Positions 61,784 through 64,000 of a stretch of DNA of 64,000 nt are shown piece after piece. This DNA is from Aliishimia sp039978895 (GTDB lineage: Bacteria; Pseudomonadota; Alphaproteobacteria; Rhodobacterales; Rhodobacteraceae), in contig JBDWAL010000061.1 in the NCBI GenBank assembly GCA_039978895.1, positions 8,656 through 72,655 on the forward strand, read 5' to 3'. The notes beneath the pieces were generated by a model, which had not been told where the DNA came from, searched no databases, and worked only from the letters and a program-made list of their open reading frames with translations. The translations under genes and the position numbers were made by a program. Numbering within the stretch: position 1 is the stretch's first letter; each line of letters begins with the position of its first letter.

Positions 61784-63364
61784 ATGAATCTGTCGAATGC
61801 TCAAAACTCGGCCATTGCCGCAGTTGATACCCGAATGGCAGACTTGTCCGAATGGTGTAAGATTATCTTCGATTTCGCCGAAACCGCTTGGCGCGAATAT
61901 CGTTCGGCAGCATGGTATGTGGCGCGGCTGCGCGCGGAAGGCTTTACCGTCGAAGAAGGTTCGGCTGGCATGCCTACTGCCTTTTGCGCCGAATGGTCGA
62001 ACGGCGACGGGCCAGTGATTGGCATGTACGCCGAATACGACGCCGTGCCGGGAAATGGCCAAGCTGCCAGCACTATGCGTGAACCCCGGGCCGGTCTGGG
62101 ATTTCAAGCAGGCGGACATACGGACCCACATTCCGGTCTCGGAATCGCCACGCTCGGTGGGCTTCTTGCCACCAAGGCGGCGATGGAAAAACACGGTATC
62201 AAAGGCGGGCTACGTTATACAGGCGAGCCTGCCGAAAAGGTGCGCGGGTCCAAACCCATCCATGCGGCTCACGGATATTACGAGGGGTTGGCCGCGATGC
62301 TGTCGTTCCATCCGTTCTACATGCTGCCCTTGTGCAATACAGTGCGTTGGGACACCCATTGTGGCGCCGCCTATTCGAAGATTTATCGCTTCATCTGCGA
62401 TGCTCCAGAAAACTGGGGCGCAACGGATGGCGCGCCGATCCCGCAGTCGCACTCTGCTGTACGCGCTCCGGGTGCAAATGACGCGCTGATGATGATGTAT
62501 CAGTCCTCCAAGGCGTTGCGAGACTCGATGCTGCCGCACCAAGGCGGCTGGTCTCTATCAGAGGCGATCTTGACTGCAGGTCAGGCCACCGCTGACAACC
62601 TGCCGGCTGGGTTAGCCGAGATCCAGTACATGATGCGTGTGCCAACTGTGGCAATGGCGGAACAGATCAATAAAGTGCTCGACCGCAATGCCGATGCCGC
62701 AGCCGCCATGACGGGTTGCAAGGTCGAACGCCACTGGGTCTGCAAATCTCGTCCAGGATTGGCCAATCACACCATGGCGAACGTGGTCTGGGACGCGTTG
62801 CAAAGTGTCGGTGCACCTGAGTGGGGCGCAAAGGCTGTTGATATCGCACGCGAGATTCAAACCAACCTTGGGCTTGAGCCGATGAAAGAGCCCTTCATCG
62901 ACGAAATGTCTCAACTCGTCGCCCCCCAAACAGCGGAGACGATCTTGCGTCAAGATCTGCCACCGAGTCAGCTTAACGCAACGTCCGATGACTATACCGA
63001 TATGACATGGCACTGCCCCACTGCGCGTTTCTACATCGCGCGCCCGGCACTGAAACAGCGTGCAGGTAAACCCTACCCACCTTGGGTGATGAACGCCCTT
63101 GGTGGAATCCCCGAAACCATCGACCCGATGATTAAAACTGCCGCTAAGGTGCTTGCTTTATCTGCGCTGCGCTTGCTCGAAGACGCGTCACTCAGGCAGG
63201 CCAGTTGGGATGAGTTCAATACCAGAACCGGCGGTATTAATGGTGATAAATGGGTGCCCCCGCTCTGCGATTACGACCCGCCTATCCATTTTCGCTGGCC
63301 AGAATACGTTACCACCGAACGTGGCCGCGACTGGTGGATCCCTTCAACCATGCCAGATGCTTAG
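61784..63364 (+). CDS. M20-family amidohydrolase, AbgB-like
   Basis: A 526-residue metal-dependent amidohydrolase of the M20D group, close in layout to AbgB (p-aminobenzoyl-glutamate hydrolase subunit B). Metal-site blocks GMYAEYDAVPGNGQAA, GGHTDPHSGLGIATLGG and GEPAEKVRGSKPIHAAHGYY are present, with a dimerisation domain in the middle (about 215-340). No signal peptide. ATG at 61784 after AAGGAG. It probably cleaves an N-acyl or peptide-like amide imported by the adjacent ABC system; the amidinohydrolase-family gene starts 17 bases downstream, suggesting a guanidino/ureido product. Confidence 0.82.
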   Translation: MNLSNAQNSAIAAVDTRMADLSEWCKIIFDFAETAWREYRSAAWYVARLRAEGFTVEEGSAGMPTAFCAEWSNGDGPVIGMYAEYDAVPGNGQAASTMREPRAGLGFQAGGHTDPHSGLGIATLGGLLATKAAMEKHGIKGGLRYTGEPAEKVRGSKPIHAAHGYYEGLAAMLSFHPFYMLPLCNTVRWDTHCGAAYSKIYRFICDAPENWGATDGAPIPQSHSAVRAPGANDALMMMYQSSKALRDSMLPHQGGWSLSEAILTAGQATADNLPAGLAEIQYMMRVPTVAMAEQINKVLDRNADAAAAMTGCKVERHWVCKSRPGLANHTMANVVWDALQSVGAPEWGAKAVDIAREIQTNLGLEPMKEPFIDEMSQLVAPQTAETILRQDLPPSQLNATSDDYTDMTWHCPTARFYIARPALKQRAGKPYPPWVMNALGGIPETIDPMIKTAAKVLALSALRLLEDASLRQASWDEFNTRTGGINGDKWVPPLCDYDPPIHFRWPEYVTTERGRDWWIPSTMPDA

Positions 63365-63381
63365 ATCCAGGAGTGCCCAAT

Positions 63382-64000
63382 ATGTCCCTAGCCACATCGC
63401 CCGATTCATTTTCCCTGCAACGCCGCAATCCTAATGGCGGCACCGCGCCGCTGGTCCATTGGGGGTTTCGCAATGAAACGGACCCGTTGACAGATGTTTT
63501 GCTGGGCTCACCTGCGCATCTGTTCCATCGCGCCACTTCTAGCCTATCGCGAAAGCACCTGCGCGAGGCGCCTTGCAATATCCAAACCGCTCAGGCCCAG
63601 CACGCCGAACTGGTCGACGCCTACCGGCACTTCAATGTGAATGTGCACATGCTGGAAGCTGAGCCGGAACTGACCATGCAAGTCTATTCTCGCGACAGTT
63701 CGTGCATGACGCCTTATGGTGCCTTCATCACGGCCATGTCGCAATGGTGGCGGCGTGGCGAAAATTATGCCGCAATCCGCGCCTATGAAAAGCTTGGCAT
63801 ACCGATCTACGACATGGTCACTGCTGGAACCTTCGAAGGTGGCGATTTCAATGTCATCGAAGAGGGCTGCGTCCTGATCGGTTGTGGTGAAGCGCGCACC
63901 AATGAGGCAGGTGTCAAACAAGTGGCCAGCTGGTTCGAAGCCGAAGGCTGGGAAGTGCGCATCGCTTATATCGACGAATATTACGTCCATATCGATTTGA
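63382..64000 (+). CDS. Arginine deiminase/amidinotransferase-family protein (3' end outside window)
   Basis: 206 residues visible, open at the right edge. The pattern VQVYSRDSS-like (MQVYSRDSSCMTPYGAFI), then MVTAGTFEGGDFNVIEEGCV, LIGCGEARTNEAGVKQV and YIDEYYVHIDL matches the guanidine-modifying pentein superfamily (arginine deiminase, DDAH, amidinotransferase). In that fold the Asp of SRDS and the Glu-Gly-Gly-Asp segment bind the guanidinium; the catalytic His is probably the one in YVHIDL and the Cys lies beyond the window. CAGGAG ribosome binding site. Likely acts on the product of the amidohydrolase. Confidence 0.8.
   Translation, partial: MSLATSPDSFSLQRRNPNGGTAPLVHWGFRNETDPLTDVLLGSPAHLFHRATSSLSRKHLREAPCNIQTAQAQHAELVDAYRHFNVNVHMLEAEPELTMQVYSRDSSCMTPYGAFITAMSQWWRRGENYAAIRAYEKLGIPIYDMVTAGTFEGGDFNVIEEGCVLIGCGEARTNEAGVKQVASWFEAEGWEVRIAYIDEYYVHIDL

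Overview
The window looks like part of a large extrachromosomal replicon (plasmid or chromid) of a marine Roseobacter-group alphaproteobacterium (Rhodobacterales). This rests on the TAXI-TRAP, Ugp and polyamine-type ABC importers, the BKACE, carnitine dehydrogenase and HutF genes, and on a replication module at 30.3-34.6 kb. That module has a DnaA-like replicase, a divergent parA-parB pair, palindromic parS-like sites (core GGTTCCCCGCGGGGAACC) and a ccdAB toxin-antitoxin pair. No tRNA, rRNA or CRISPR array was seen.

Layout. 1-5.6 kb: the end of a ProW-type permease, an unusual ureohydrolase followed by a decayed agmatinase, a CPT-like P-loop kinase, a pentapeptide-repeat protein, a DUF2461 protein, a RidA paralogue without the catalytic Arg, and a fragment of an aldo/keto reductase. 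5.65-24.56 kb: a catabolic island of 17 genes, described below. 24.7-30.0 kb: a 1774-residue RTX protein with an embedded LamG-like domain. 30.3-34.6 kb: replication, partition and addiction. 34.6-40.8 kb: a BisC-like molybdoenzyme, a GntR/FCD regulator, a cupin and a TAXI-TRAP transporter. 40.9-45.0 kb: ugpBAEC. 45.5-47.3 kb: a membrane class III nucleotidyl cyclase. 47.6-55.5 kb: a Rieske oxygenase and the histidine utilisation genes hutU, hutH, hutI, hutF and hutC, without hutG. 55.6-56.7 kb: remnants of two insertion sequences fused into one ORF. 56.7-64 kb: a second PotABCD-like importer, a LysR regulator, an M20 amidohydrolase and an arginine deiminase-family gene cut by the window end.

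The island at 5.65-24.56 kb is the most interesting part. Its proteins suggest catabolism of carnitine and related betaines: CaiD-like dehydratase, L-carnitine dehydrogenase, BKACE (3-dehydrocarnitine cleavage), acyl-CoA dehydrogenase, ADP-forming CoA ligase, aldehyde dehydrogenase, a PotABCD-type importer and a CdhR-like GlxA/AraC regulator. Interleaved is a set that recalls the Rut and trigonelline ring-opening systems: an LLM flavin monooxygenase, RidA, an alpha/beta hydrolase, a DUF1185 protein and a flavin reductase. The flavin reductase is fused in one 698-residue chain behind a complete CaiB-type CoA-transferase and ahead of a Nudix-like tail. I infer an oxidative route from a larger N-methylated betaine, through a CoA-thioester gamma-butyrobetaine/crotonobetaine/carnitine stage, to glycine betaine. 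The first substrate and the monooxygenase reaction cannot be read from sequence.
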